Source: JAZTYK01 sp045636925 (GTDB lineage Bacteria > Bacillota > Clostridia > Oscillospirales > Butyricicoccaceae). Taken from it: a stretch of DNA of 61,616 nucleotides. The DNA lies in NCBI GenBank assembly GCA_045636925.1, contig JAZTYK010000021.1:1-61616 (forward strand), read 5' to 3'. The first letter of the stretch is position 1, and each line of letters begins with the position of its first letter. This document shows, in pieces, positions 14,894 through 23,358 of this stretch. Both the position numbers and the translations under genes were made by a program. Under the pieces are notes generated by a model. That model had not been told where the DNA came from, searched no databases, and saw only the letters and a program-made list of their open reading frames with translations.

Positions 14894-15094
14894 TTATAAA
14901 ACGATTCGCACAATACCGATCAGGGCAGAAATTAAAGCTAAAACACCAATGGCTTGCATACGACGCATAAGCCAGTCGCTATGCTCTTCTACCGGTTCAT
15001 CGGTGTGCTGATTCAGATACTGACGAACCCGCAGATACATACTCAGTGCAATTACCGCCAGAATGATCTGAATTGCAGATATGATTGTTCCCAT
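14894..15094 (-). CDS. Small membrane protein, 66 residues
   Basis: A 66-residue protein with two hydrophobic segments (about 3-20 and 47-65) flanking a charged loop (NQHTDEPVEEHSDWLMRR). A good GGAGG lies 7 bp upstream, overlapping the stop region of the DUF1653 gene. The ATG is 2 bp past that stop, so it is the last gene of the nucleosidase operon. I recognise no family. The hydrophobic hairpin shape suggests an inner membrane location. Confidence 0.7.
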   Translation of the reverse strand: MGTIISAIQIILAVIALSMYLRVRQYLNQHTDEPVEEHSDWLMRRMQAIGVLALISALIGIVRIVL

Positions 15095-15096
15095 GG

Positions 15097-15315
15097 TTAT
15101 TCCTCCACCGGAGCAAAACGCAGCATGGTTTTACCATTGACCGTTACCTGTTCACTCCACATATAGGCCGGACGTACCCAAATACCCATCTCTCCATAAA
15201 GCGCCTGATAGACCACCATGGGTTCCAGTGTTTCCGAATGCCGTGCCATACCGATCACCCGATATTCGTTGCCTTTGTAATGCCGATATTTACCCGGCTT
15301 GATATTATATTCCAT
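15097..15315 (-). CDS. DUF1653 domain protein
   Basis: A 72-residue protein consisting of a DUF1653 domain: KPGKYRHYKGNEYRVIGMARHSET at the start, then EPMVVYQALYG and the late WVRPAYMWSEQV. The family is small, beta-rich and of unknown function, and common in Firmicutes. The start was taken as ATG 15313-15315; a TTG directly before it is too close to AAGGAGG. It lies 11 bp after the M20 hydrolase stop. Confidence 0.88.
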   Translation of the reverse strand: MEYNIKPGKYRHYKGNEYRVIGMARHSETLEPMVVYQALYGEMGIWVRPAYMWSEQVTVNGKTMLRFAPVEE

Positions 15316-15326
15316 CAAGCGCCTCC

Positions 15327-16451
15327 TTACTTTTGAATCAGTTGATACAGAATCGTTACCGCCCGGGGAATCAGCGCATCCGGGAAATCAAAGGCCTCGG
15401 TATGGATGTCAGGGAGATCCTCTCCGCTGCCTATTTCAAAAATCATGCCGGGAATGGCGGCCGTTAAGTGGCCATAATCATCAGAAGCTCGATAGGGCTT
15501 CTCAATTTCCTGCACATTGAAACCACATTCCCGACAGACACTTCGCACATGTTCGGTGCATGTGGCATCGTTCACAGTGGCCGGAAACGCATCACAGGTA
15601 CTGACGGACAGTTCCAGTCCATCGCGGTCTGCCAGTTGTTGTGCCAGATCACGCAGCTGCATCTCCAGTGCATCCTGCTCTTTCTGCAGTTCACCCCGGA
15701 TAGTAAGACGCAGACAGCCTTGATATGCCTGCGTACCGAAAGCCACTTCGCCTACATCCATCTGGATCACGGTACACTGCACCAGTTTCTGCCACGTTTG
15801 CGCCGCCGTGAGCGAAGGAATGCGCTGCACCAATTCCGCCACCGCAGGTGCAGGGCATCTTCCCTGTTCCGGATAAGCCGCATGCGCAGGCGTTCCAACG
15901 AATGTAAAGGTGATTCCCTTGCTTCCGCAATAGATGGTATGATCCTTTACCAAAACTGTTCCGAAAGGTGTTCCGGGGTGATTATGCCACGCATAAATAG
16001 CAGAAATAGGATTATTTCGCACCAAAGGCAAGCAGGCTTCGCCGCCCTCTCCCACCTCTTCCGCATGCTGAAAGAGCAAGTATACATCCACCGGTGCGCC
16101 TTGCCGTTCCAGCACCATTGCCAGTGCGCACAGCGTTGCCGCATGGCCATCATGTCCGCACTTGTGACCGATGCCGGGTTTCACGCTGCGATAGTCCGCA
16201 TCGATACGATCTTCTATGGGCAAGGCATCCAGCTCGCAACGGAACGCAATACCGGGCTGTGCATTACCGCTGCGGTATACTGCGTACAGCCAAGTGCCCA
16301 TGTCATGCAATTCCAGTTTGGTATGCTGCCGCAGGAATGCCATGATACGGTCTATGGTAGGACGCTCTTCATGGGATAAATCGGGATTTTGATGAATGGC
16401 ATGGCGCAATTCTATGGCCAGATTCAGTGCTTCTTTTGCTAATGGCATCAT
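15327..16451 (-). CDS. M20-family amidohydrolase
   Basis: A 374-residue metallo-amidohydrolase of the M20D group (hippurate/N-acyl amino acid hydrolase type). Metal-site motifs are GHKCGHDGHAA (about residues 92-102) and FQHAEEVGEGGEA, with a dimerisation domain between. The C-terminal part has an IPGMIFEIGSGEDLPDIHTEAF histidine block. It releases acyl groups from amino acids or peptides in the cytosol; the exact substrate is unknown. Its ATG overlaps the stop of the nucleosidase gene (ATGA), indicating coupling. A second ATG three bases on has better spacing to GGAGG. Confidence 0.88.
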   Translation of the reverse strand: MMPLAKEALNLAIELRHAIHQNPDLSHEERPTIDRIMAFLRQHTKLELHDMGTWLYAVYRSGNAQPGIAFRCELDALPIEDRIDADYRSVKPGIGHKCGHDGHAATLCALAMVLERQGAPVDVYLLFQHAEEVGEGGEACLPLVRNNPISAIYAWHNHPGTPFGTVLVKDHTIYCGSKGITFTFVGTPAHAAYPEQGRCPAPAVAELVQRIPSLTAAQTWQKLVQCTVIQMDVGEVAFGTQAYQGCLRLTIRGELQKEQDALEMQLRDLAQQLADRDGLELSVSTCDAFPATVNDATCTEHVRSVCRECGFNVQEIEKPYRASDDYGHLTAAIPGMIFEIGSGEDLPDIHTEAFDFPDALIPRAVTILYQLIQK

Positions 16452-17134
16452 GCATCCTCCATGGCTTGCACGGCTTGTGCAACAATTTCAGCCGCGCGGC
16501 GGGCAGCCAGATGCTCAAAGGCTTCACAGTCATCCTTTGCGCTGTCATCCGCCAAATCCGAAATGCAGCGCAAAGCGGCAAAAGGTATGCCGTTGACGCA
16601 GGCGACCTGAGCTACTGCTGTGGACTCCATCTCCACGCAATAAGGCGATTCTCCAGGGAATGCATCCAGTACCGCCTCACGCTGTGCAGAGGAGGAAATA
16701 AACTTATCTCCTGTTACCAGCATACCAACCAGCGCATCGGTACCCGCGGCTTCCCACAACAGTGCCATCAGTTCCGGATCGCAGGCAAAGCGGTTGCAGT
16801 AAGGATGGAAGTTTTTCAGTGTGCCGGGGCGCATATCATGATAGGCGCACTCGGTGACCACCACCGGTGTGCAATGTCCCGCCAAGCGGGTAAGTGAACC
16901 GGCAATGCCCACATTCAGAATCGCATCGGGATGGTATGTATCAATGAGCAGCTGGGTATGCAGCGCTGCATTGACCTTGCCCACACTGCATTCGTGCAGA
17001 ATCACGCAGGTTTGTCCCAACATGCCGATGGTGCAGCGTGTGCCGCCCAGCAGGCTTGTGTTGGGATCCTGCAGTTGCTGCAGTAAAGGCAGATATTCCA
17101 GTTCCATGGGTGCCAGAACGGCAATTGTCTTCAT
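16448..17134 (-). CDS. mtnN: 5'-methylthioadenosine/S-adenosylhomocysteine nucleosidase
   Basis: A 228-residue MTAN. It cleaves adenine from MTA and S-adenosylhomocysteine. It starts MKTIAVLAPMELEYLPLLQ, where the Glu is part of the family's active site. It has VGKVNAALHTQLLIDTYHPD, LNVGIAGSL, then the ribose-binding VEMESTAVAQVA and the catalytic Asp region RCISDLADD. The start at 17134 has TTAAGGAGG upstream. A radical SAM-rich anaerobe makes much 5'-deoxyadenosine, another known substrate of the family. Confidence 0.93.
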   Translation of the reverse strand: MKTIAVLAPMELEYLPLLQQLQDPNTSLLGGTRCTIGMLGQTCVILHECSVGKVNAALHTQLLIDTYHPDAILNVGIAGSLTRLAGHCTPVVVTECAYHDMRPGTLKNFHPYCNRFACDPELMALLWEAAGTDALVGMLVTGDKFISSSAQREAVLDAFPGESPYCVEMESTAVAQVACVNGIPFAALRCISDLADDSAKDDCEAFEHLAARRAAEIVAQAVQAMEDA

Positions 17135-17158
17135 AACTTGCCTCCTTAAGAAAAAGCA

Positions 17159-17190
17159 AGGCGGGAAGATGCCCTTCCCGCCTGTTTTTT
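17159..17190 (-). terminator. Terminator between aminotransferase and nucleosidase genes
   Basis: Stem AGGCGGGAAG/CTTCCCGCCT with a 5-nt loop; T-rich on both sides. It separates two genes pointing the same way, so it may allow partial read-through. Confidence 0.75.
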
Positions 17191-17195
17191 GTATC

Positions 17196-18470
17196 TTACT
17201 GTGCCAGGCAGCACTCAACGGCAGCCAACTTGGCGCAGATGCAGAAGACCTCCATAGCCTGCTCCAGCTCTTCCAGCGGGGGCAGAGAGGGTGCAATACG
17301 CAGATTGCTGTCCTGGGGATCCTTGCCATAGGGGAAGGTCGCACCTGCACCGGTCATCACCAGGCCGGCTTCTTTGCACAGAGCATGAATGCGCTTTGCA
17401 CAGCCGGGCATGGCATCAAAGCTGACAAAATAACCGCCTTCGGGCTTATGCCAGCTGCCGGCGCCGGTACCGGCCAGTTCTTCTTCCAGCTTGGCCAGAA
17501 CCAATTCAAACTTGGGACGCAGCAGTTCGGCATGTTTCTTCATATGTGCGTGAACACCGGCTGCATCCTTGAAGTACAGCACATGGCGCATCTGATTCAC
17601 CTTGTCAAAGGAGATTGCCTGCACGCCCATGATCTTTTTGGTCCAGGCGACATTCTTGACAGAAGCCGCCATACATGCAACACCGGCACCTGCATAAGAA
17701 ATCTTGGAAGTGGAGGTGTAAATCAGTACCATATCCTCATTTCCCTGCTCCTTGCAGGCATCAAAGATGTTCATCAGAGGCTGAGGCTCGTCCACCAGGT
17801 GATGAACCGCATACGCATTATCCCAGAAGATACGGAAGTCCTCAGCAGCAGGCTTCAATGCTGCAAAACGCTTGACCACTTCGTCGGAATATACCTTGCC
17901 TTCGGGATTGGAGTAACGGGGCACGCACCAGATACCCTTGACAGCGGGATCCTTGACCAGTTCTTCCACCATATCCATATCGGGGCCATCGGCCAGCATA
18001 GGAACGGTAATCATTTCCATACCCAACTGCTGACAGATGGAAAAATGACGGTCATAGCCGGGAGCAGGGCACAGCCACTTGACGGAGGACTCTTTGCACC
18101 AGGGCTTTTCTACGCCGGGAGCACCAAAGACCCACAGACGCATCATGGTGTCATACATCATGGTCAGACTGGCATTGCCGCCTGCGATGACATTTTCCAC
18201 GGGAACTTCCAGCAGTTCTGCAAAGAGGCGACGGCATTCCACAGCACCATCCAAGACGCCATAGTTGCGCAGATCCCCCTGCTCGCCCTTCAACTGAGAG
18301 CCTTCGCTGACAGCGGTCAGCATACCCTCACACAGATCCAGCTGTGCCTTGGAAGGCTTACCGCGGGACATATCCAGCTTCAAGCCCTTTGCCTTACAGG
18401 CATCGTACTTTACTTGCAGTGCAGAAAGTTCTGCCTGCAGTTCTGCCTTGCTTGCCTTGTAATAATCCAT
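17196..18470 (-). CDS. PLP-dependent aspartate aminotransferase (class Ic)
   Basis: A 424-residue aminotransferase. LKLDMSRGKPSKAQLDL, the FAELLEVPVENVIAGGNASL segment and LCPAPGYDRHF mark the type Ic aspartate aminotransferase group (long form, as in Corynebacterium). The PLP lysine lies in TSTSKISYAGAG, with FWDNAYAVHHL upstream as the PLP-contact Asp/Tyr block. Likely reaction: aspartate plus 2-oxoglutarate to oxaloacetate plus glutamate. This could also feed oxaloacetate from citrate lyase into aspartate, but the genes are 10 kb apart. It is a single gene with its own promoter. Confidence 0.88.
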   Translation of the reverse strand: MDYYKASKAELQAELSALQVKYDACKAKGLKLDMSRGKPSKAQLDLCEGMLTAVSEGSQLKGEQGDLRNYGVLDGAVECRRLFAELLEVPVENVIAGGNASLTMMYDTMMRLWVFGAPGVEKPWCKESSVKWLCPAPGYDRHFSICQQLGMEMITVPMLADGPDMDMVEELVKDPAVKGIWCVPRYSNPEGKVYSDEVVKRFAALKPAAEDFRIFWDNAYAVHHLVDEPQPLMNIFDACKEQGNEDMVLIYTSTSKISYAGAGVACMAASVKNVAWTKKIMGVQAISFDKVNQMRHVLYFKDAAGVHAHMKKHAELLRPKFELVLAKLEEELAGTGAGSWHKPEGGYFVSFDAMPGCAKRIHALCKEAGLVMTGAGATFPYGKDPQDSNLRIAPSLPPLEELEQAMEVFCICAKLAAVECCLAQ

Positions 18471-18525
18471 AGTGATGACTCCTTATTGATCATGCAGCAG
18501 TCTGCACTTTATTTCATATACCTTG

Positions 18526-18554
18526 ATAATAACCCCTTTTCTTTGGGAAATCAA
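18526..18554 (-). promoter_or_regulatory. Promoter of the aminotransferase gene
   Basis: Minus strand: -35 TTGATT (18549-18554), 17-bp spacer, -10 TATTAT (18526-18531). Confidence 0.65.
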
Positions 18555-18640
18555 GAGGAGACAGTTTTTTCTATTTTCCGGTGCTTTTTCTCCGATTTTT
18601 TGTGCGTTTTTGATGCAGGGTCAGAAGCGTGTTACCGGTA

Positions 18641-18669
18641 TTGAAAAAGTGATTTGAATCCGCTATAAT
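18641..18669 (+). promoter_or_regulatory. Promoter of the EamA-lgt-folD operon
   Basis: -35 TTGAAA (18641-18646), 17-bp spacer, -10 TATAAT (18664-18669). Confidence 0.75.
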
Positions 18670-18716
18670 ATAAATTGGTATATTTTGCGAACGATTTCCT
18701 AAGGAGGATATTCCCC

Positions 18717-19625
18717 ATGGATAAAAAACAACTGCGGGGCAGCTTGCTCTTAACGCTTACCGCCTTGATCTGGGGCACGGCCTTTGTTGCCCAGACGGTA
18801 GGTATGGATCACATCGGGCCGTACACCTTCAATGCTGTGCGTACTCTGTTAGCCGGCATTGTACTGATTCCGGTAATTCTGCTGTTTGATAAGATCCAGA
18901 AGAAACAGCCTTTAAGCGGTCAATTGAAAAAAGACACGTTGATCGGTGGTATTTTCTGCGGCACAGCGCTTTTTGTGGCCAGTTCTCTGCAGCAGCTTGG
19001 CATTGAGGCCATTACCGAGAACGCTTCCGGCAAGGCCGGCTTCATTACAGCACTGTATATTATTATTGTTCCCATCATCGGCTTATTCCTGGGCAAAAAA
19101 CCCCGGAAGCTGGTTTGGCTTTGCGTGGTTTTGGCAATTGTCGGTTTTTATCTGCTTTGTGTCACCGGCGACTTCTCCATCGGCTTGGGCGAACTGCTGG
19201 TACTGGGCTGCGCCCTGGGTTACTCCTTCCACATCATGCTGATCGACCACTTCTCTCCCAAAGCAGATGGTATGCGCATGAGTTGTATTCAGTTCTTTGT
19301 ATCCGGTTTCTTCAGTCTGATTGCCATGTTTGTTTTGGAAGAACCCTCTCTCTCCGGCATTTGGGCTGCACGCACTTCCATTTTGTATACCGGCATCATG
19401 TCCAGTGGCGTGGGCTATACGCTGCAAATCGTTGCGCAGAAGGACGTCAACCCCACACTTGCCACCATGATCATGAGTTTGGAATCTGTCTTTGCTGTAC
19501 TGGCCGGTTGGCTGCTGCTTCAGGAAAACCTGTCCGAAAAAGAACTGCTTGGCTGTCTGATGGTCTTTGTCGCCGTCATCCTTGCCCAGCTGCCTGAAAA
19601 GAATAAGGAGGTAGTTTCTCAATGA
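18717..19625 (+). CDS. EamA/DMT-family transporter
   Basis: A 302-residue inner membrane protein with about ten hydrophobic helices in two EamA repeats. The first begins LLLTLTALIWGTAFVAQ and the second around GELLVLGCALGYSFHIMLIDHF. The ATASLESVFA-like motif appears as ATMIMSLESVFAVLAGWLLL, typical of drug/metabolite exporters. The substrate is unknown. The start at 18717 has AAGGAGG upstream; the frame upstream is noncoding. The stop overlaps the lgt start by 4 bp (ATGA). Confidence 0.92.
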   Translation: MDKKQLRGSLLLTLTALIWGTAFVAQTVGMDHIGPYTFNAVRTLLAGIVLIPVILLFDKIQKKQPLSGQLKKDTLIGGIFCGTALFVASSLQQLGIEAITENASGKAGFITALYIIIVPIIGLFLGKKPRKLVWLCVVLAIVGFYLLCVTGDFSIGLGELLVLGCALGYSFHIMLIDHFSPKADGMRMSCIQFFVSGFFSLIAMFVLEEPSLSGIWAARTSILYTGIMSSGVGYTLQIVAQKDVNPTLATMIMSLESVFAVLAGWLLLQENLSEKELLGCLMVFVAVILAQLPEKNKEVVSQ

Positions 19626-20455
19626 CCAACACCATTGCCTTTCCCGGTCTTGGCTTTAGCTGGGACATTGACCCCGTTGCCTTTTCCTTTGGCAACCTGG
19701 AAGTCCGTTGGTATGGCATTTGCATTTGCCTCGGTCTGATTTTAGCCGTTGCGTATGCCTATCCCAACTTTGCGCGGTTTGGCACCAACGATGACCAGGT
19801 TATGAATCTGCTGCTGGTATGTATCCCTGCTGCTGTGCTGGGCGCACGCACCTATTACGTGATTTATAAATGGTCTTATTATCAGAATCATATGGACGAG
19901 ATTCTTCGGATCTGGGACGGAGGTCTTGCCATTTACGGTGGTATTATTGCGATTTTTATTGCGGGATACAGCATGTGCCGCATATGTAAGTATAACACCT
20001 GGGGACTGTTTGACCTGGCCTCTCCTTGCTTCCTCATTGGTCAGGGTATTGGCCGCTGGGGTAATTTCTTTAACGCGGAAGCATTTGGGTATGAGACCAC
20101 ATTGCCCTGGGGCATGAGTATTAACGGCGCTGCCGCTGTGCACCCTACCTTCCTGTACGAATCTCTGTGGAACTTGTTGGGTGTGTTGCTGTTGACGTTA
20201 TACCTGAATCGCCGAAAGTTTGACGGTGAAGTATTCTTAATGTATTTGATGTGGTATGGCTTAGGCCGCAGCTGGATTGAAGGACTGCGTGCTGACAGCC
20301 TGTATATCTGGGGTACTGATTTGCGCGCCTCGCAGGTTTTGGCCATTGTCTGCCTGATCTTGGCCGGCGGAGTATGGCTGTACTTCCGCATCAGCAAGAA
20401 TTATGCGCCGCCCCGCCGTTTTCCCGATAAAACCAAGGATCAAAAGGAGAACTAA
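19622..20455 (+). CDS. lgt: Prolipoprotein diacylglyceryl transferase
   Basis: A 277-residue integral membrane Lgt. It transfers diacylglycerol to the lipobox cysteine of prolipoproteins. Seven or so helices are visible. Signature features: IRW-like VRWYGICICLGL near the N-terminus, RIWDGGLAIYGGII, and the Lgt motif GRWGNFFNAEAFG. The C-terminal YGLGRSWIEGLRADSLY holds conserved arginines. It acts on proteins such as PotD in this window. AAGGAGGT lies just upstream inside the end of the transporter gene. Confidence 0.95.
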   Translation: MTNTIAFPGLGFSWDIDPVAFSFGNLEVRWYGICICLGLILAVAYAYPNFARFGTNDDQVMNLLLVCIPAAVLGARTYYVIYKWSYYQNHMDEILRIWDGGLAIYGGIIAIFIAGYSMCRICKYNTWGLFDLASPCFLIGQGIGRWGNFFNAEAFGYETTLPWGMSINGAAAVHPTFLYESLWNLLGVLLLTLYLNRRKFDGEVFLMYLMWYGLGRSWIEGLRADSLYIWGTDLRASQVLAIVCLILAGGVWLYFRISKNYAPPRRFPDKTKDQKEN

Positions 20456-20457
20456 AT

Positions 20458-21309
20458 ATGTCTGCCATTCTCATTGATGGAAAATCTGTTTCCGCATCTG
20501 TAAAAGCCCGCGCCGCTGCATCTGCCCAGACACTGAAAGAGCAAGGTGTTTCTCCCTGCCTGGCAGTCATTTTGGTTGGCGATGATCCTGCCTCCGCCGT
20601 TTACGTCAACAACAAAGAAAAGGCCTGCGCCGCCTGCGGCATTGAAAGCCGTCGGTATATTCTGCCCGCCTCCACCAGTCAGGAGGAATTGCTGGCTTTG
20701 ATCTCGCAGCTGAATGAAGATGCATCCGTGCACGGCATTTTGTGTCAGATGCCGGTGCCCAAGCATATTGACCCCACTACGGTCATCGAAGCCATCCATC
20801 CGCTGAAGGATGTGGATGCCTTCCATCCGGAAAACACCGGCCGCATTTTGGCAGGCAAGCCTCGGTTCGCCCCCTGCACTCCCGCCGGTGTCATGGAGCT
20901 GTTGGCCGCCTATGACATTGATCCTGCCGGCAAGCACTGTGTGGTCATTGGCCGCAGTGATATTGTTGGCAAGCCCATGGCGCTGCTGCTGCTGCAAAAG
21001 CACGGTACGGTGACCATTTGCCATTCCAAGACCCCCGATCTGGCTGCCATGACCCGTCAGGCCGATATCGTGGTGGCTGCCATCGGTAAGGCAAAGTTTG
21101 TAAAGCCCGACATGCTGAAACCCGGTGCTGTGGTCATCGATGTCGGCATCAATCGTGATGAAAACGGCAAGCTCTGCGGTGATGCAGATCCCGCCTGCAG
21201 CGAAGTTGCCGCTTACCTCACCCCCGTTCCCGGCGGTTGTGGTCCCATGACGGTGGCCATGCTGATGGAAAACACCATCCGCGCCGCAAAACTGCAAAGC
21301 AACAAGTAA
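20458..21309 (+). CDS. folD: Bifunctional methylene-THF dehydrogenase/methenyl-THF cyclohydrolase
   Basis: A 283-residue FolD that interconverts 5,10-methylene-, methenyl- and formyl-tetrahydrofolate using NADP. The catalytic YVNNKEKAC (Tyr and Lys) lies at about residues 50-58, with GILCQMPVPKHID and DVDAFHPENTG in the substrate site. GRSDIVGKPMALLLL and the C-terminal TPVPGGCGPMTVAMLMENT form the NADP domain. It starts 2 bp after the lgt stop. Confidence 0.96.
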   Translation: MSAILIDGKSVSASVKARAAASAQTLKEQGVSPCLAVILVGDDPASAVYVNNKEKACAACGIESRRYILPASTSQEELLALISQLNEDASVHGILCQMPVPKHIDPTTVIEAIHPLKDVDAFHPENTGRILAGKPRFAPCTPAGVMELLAAYDIDPAGKHCVVIGRSDIVGKPMALLLLQKHGTVTICHSKTPDLAAMTRQADIVVAAIGKAKFVKPDMLKPGAVVIDVGINRDENGKLCGDADPACSEVAAYLTPVPGGCGPMTVAMLMENTIRAAKLQSNK

Positions 21310-21318
21310 CAAAGACGC

Positions 21319-21348
21319 AAAAAAGCACCCCGTGTGGGGTGCTTTTTT
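21319..21348. terminator. Bidirectional terminator
   Basis: Stem AAAAAAGCACCCC/GGGGTGCTTTTTT with a 4-nt loop, between convergent folD and typA. Confidence 0.87.
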
Positions 21349-21359
21349 ATGTTGATTTC

Positions 21360-23189
21360 TTAGCAACGATTGGTTCCGCCGAACTTGGCTTTTGCACGCA
21401 GCTGATTATCCAGAATGCGCTTGCGGATTCGCAGATTCTTGGGTGTGACTTCAATCAGCTCATCGTCGCCGATAAACTCGATGCAAGCTTCCAGACTCAT
21501 CTGGCGGGGCGGAATCAGACGCAGGGCGTCGTCACTGCCGCTGGCTCGCATGTTCGTGACATGTTTTTTCTTGCAGACGTTGACATTGATGTCTTCTGCC
21601 TTGGGAGACATGCCAACCACCATGCCCTCGTAAACCTGTGTACCGGCACCGATAAACAGTGCGCCGCGTTCCTGCGCGTTATACAGACCGTAGGTAACGG
21701 CCTCACCGGTTTCAAAAGCCACCAGGCTGCCGGTGTTTCGGCTTGCGATATCACCCTTGTAAGGCGCATAGCCCTCAAACACAGAACTCATGATTCCTTC
21801 GCCGCGGGTGTCGGTCAGGAACTCGTTGCGGTAACCAAAGAGACCACGGGCAGGAATCAGATATTCCAGACGCATACGGTCGCCCTGCGGGTTCATCTGC
21901 ACCAGGTCACCCTTGCGACTGCCCAGCTTTTCCATAACGGCACCCACATAATCAGAGGGTACATCACAGACAAAACGCTCGATGGGCTCGGTGCGGACAC
22001 CGTTTTCTTCATGGAACAGCACACGGGGGGCACCGACCATAAACTCATAGCCTTCGCGGCGCATGGTTTCGATGAGGATGGACAGGTGCATCTCGCCACG
22101 GCCGGAAACCTTGAAGCTTTCGGTGCTTTCGGTATCGGCGACACGCAGGGACACATCCTTCAACAGCTCACGCTGCAGGCGGTCACGCAGGTGGCGGGAA
22201 GTAACAAACTTACCTTCTCTGCCGGCAAAGGGGCCGTTGTTCACCGAGAAAGTCATCTCGACGGTGGGCTCGGAAATCTTGACAAAAGGAATCGCCTCGA
22301 TGGTATCGGGAGCACAGATGGTATCACCGATGGTAATGTCAGCAATGCCGGAAACACAGACGATATCACCCGCTTTGGCTTCGTCTACCGGCACGCGATT
22401 CAAGCCCTGGATCTGATATAGATTGACGATCTTGGAACGGTAGGGCTTGTGTGCGTCGTGATACTCACAAATCATGATATCCTGGTTCTTTCGCACCACG
22501 CCACGCTCTACACGACCGATGCAGATGCGGCCTACAAACTCGTTGTAGTCAATGGAGGACACCAGCATTTGAGTGGGGCCTTCGGCATCTACTTCGGGGG
22601 CATCCATATGCTCCAGAATCTTTTCAAAGAGAGGCTGCAAACTCTCGCGGGGACCGTCGGGTGTCAACGCAGCAGTACCATCACGACCGGAGCAGAAAAT
22701 AACGGGGCTGTCCAGCTGCTCGTCATTGGCATCCAGGCTGATCAGCAGATCCAGAACCTCGTCCAGAACCTCGTCAATACGGGCATCGGGCTTGTCAACC
22801 TTGTTGACCACCACGATAACCTTGTGGCCCAGCTCCAGTGCCTTTTGCAGCACAAAACGAGTCTGAGGCATGGGACCTTCTGCGGCATCTACCAGCAGCA
22901 GCACGCCATCTACCATCTTCAGCACACGCTCTACCTCACCGCCAAAGTCAGCATGGCCGGGGGTGTCGATGATGTTGATCTTGGTATCGCCATATTGAAT
23001 AGAGGTGTTTTTGGCGAGAATGGTAATGCCGCGCTCGCGCTCTAAGTCATTGTTGTCCATGACGCGCTCTGCTACCACCTGGTTTTCACGGAAGGTGCCA
23101 CTCTGCTTCAGCATTTGGTCTACCAAGGTGGTCTTGCCGTGGTCAACGTGTGCTACGATGGCAATATTACGCAAATCGGTTCTGATCAT
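21360..23189 (-). CDS. typA: Ribosome-associated GTPase TypA/BipA
   Basis: A 609-residue translational GTPase of the EF-G family that helps 50S assembly and stress adaptation. G1 is AHVDHGKTTL (about residues 12-21), G2 RERGITI, G3 DTPGHADFGGEV, G4 NKVDKPDAR and G5 near FCSGRDG. EF-G-like domains III and V follow, then the TypA-specific C-terminal domain ending LRAKAKFGGTNRC. The start at 23189 has GAGGAA upstream; family starts agree (IRTDLRNIAIVAHVDHG). It is a single gene with a near-consensus promoter. Confidence 0.96.
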   Translation of the reverse strand: MIRTDLRNIAIVAHVDHGKTTLVDQMLKQSGTFRENQVVAERVMDNNDLERERGITILAKNTSIQYGDTKINIIDTPGHADFGGEVERVLKMVDGVLLLVDAAEGPMPQTRFVLQKALELGHKVIVVVNKVDKPDARIDEVLDEVLDLLISLDANDEQLDSPVIFCSGRDGTAALTPDGPRESLQPLFEKILEHMDAPEVDAEGPTQMLVSSIDYNEFVGRICIGRVERGVVRKNQDIMICEYHDAHKPYRSKIVNLYQIQGLNRVPVDEAKAGDIVCVSGIADITIGDTICAPDTIEAIPFVKISEPTVEMTFSVNNGPFAGREGKFVTSRHLRDRLQRELLKDVSLRVADTESTESFKVSGRGEMHLSILIETMRREGYEFMVGAPRVLFHEENGVRTEPIERFVCDVPSDYVGAVMEKLGSRKGDLVQMNPQGDRMRLEYLIPARGLFGYRNEFLTDTRGEGIMSSVFEGYAPYKGDIASRNTGSLVAFETGEAVTYGLYNAQERGALFIGAGTQVYEGMVVGMSPKAEDINVNVCKKKHVTNMRASGSDDALRLIPPRQMSLEACIEFIGDDELIEVTPKNLRIRKRILDNQLRAKAKFGGTNRC

Positions 23190-23225
23190 GCGGATTCCTC
23201 GATTCTTTTGGATTTTTAACAATTT

Positions 23226-23255
23226 ATTATACCATTTCTTTTAAATTCTTGTCAA
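23226..23255 (-). promoter_or_regulatory. typA promoter
   Basis: Minus strand: consensus -35 TTGACA (23250-23255), 18-bp spacer, consensus -10 TATAAT (23226-23231). Confidence 0.8.
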
Positions 23256-23292
23256 TATAATGCTCATGAAAACCACCTTTTGCTTGGCGCTC

Positions 23293-23321
23293 TTTACTTT
23301 TTAGCGGAACTTTGATATGCT
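23293..23321 (+). promoter_or_regulatory. Probable pepF promoter
   Basis: -35 TTTACT (23293-23298), 17-bp spacer, -10 TATGCT (23316-23321). It is weaker than its divergent neighbour. Confidence 0.4.
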
Positions 23322-23358
23322 TATTCCATCTAAATCATCATGAAAAAGGAGAATCTAT

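Noticed and set aside
16854..18644. A 596-codon open frame on the plus strand
   Set aside because: It is antisense to the aminotransferase and nucleosidase genes and runs through a terminator and a promoter.
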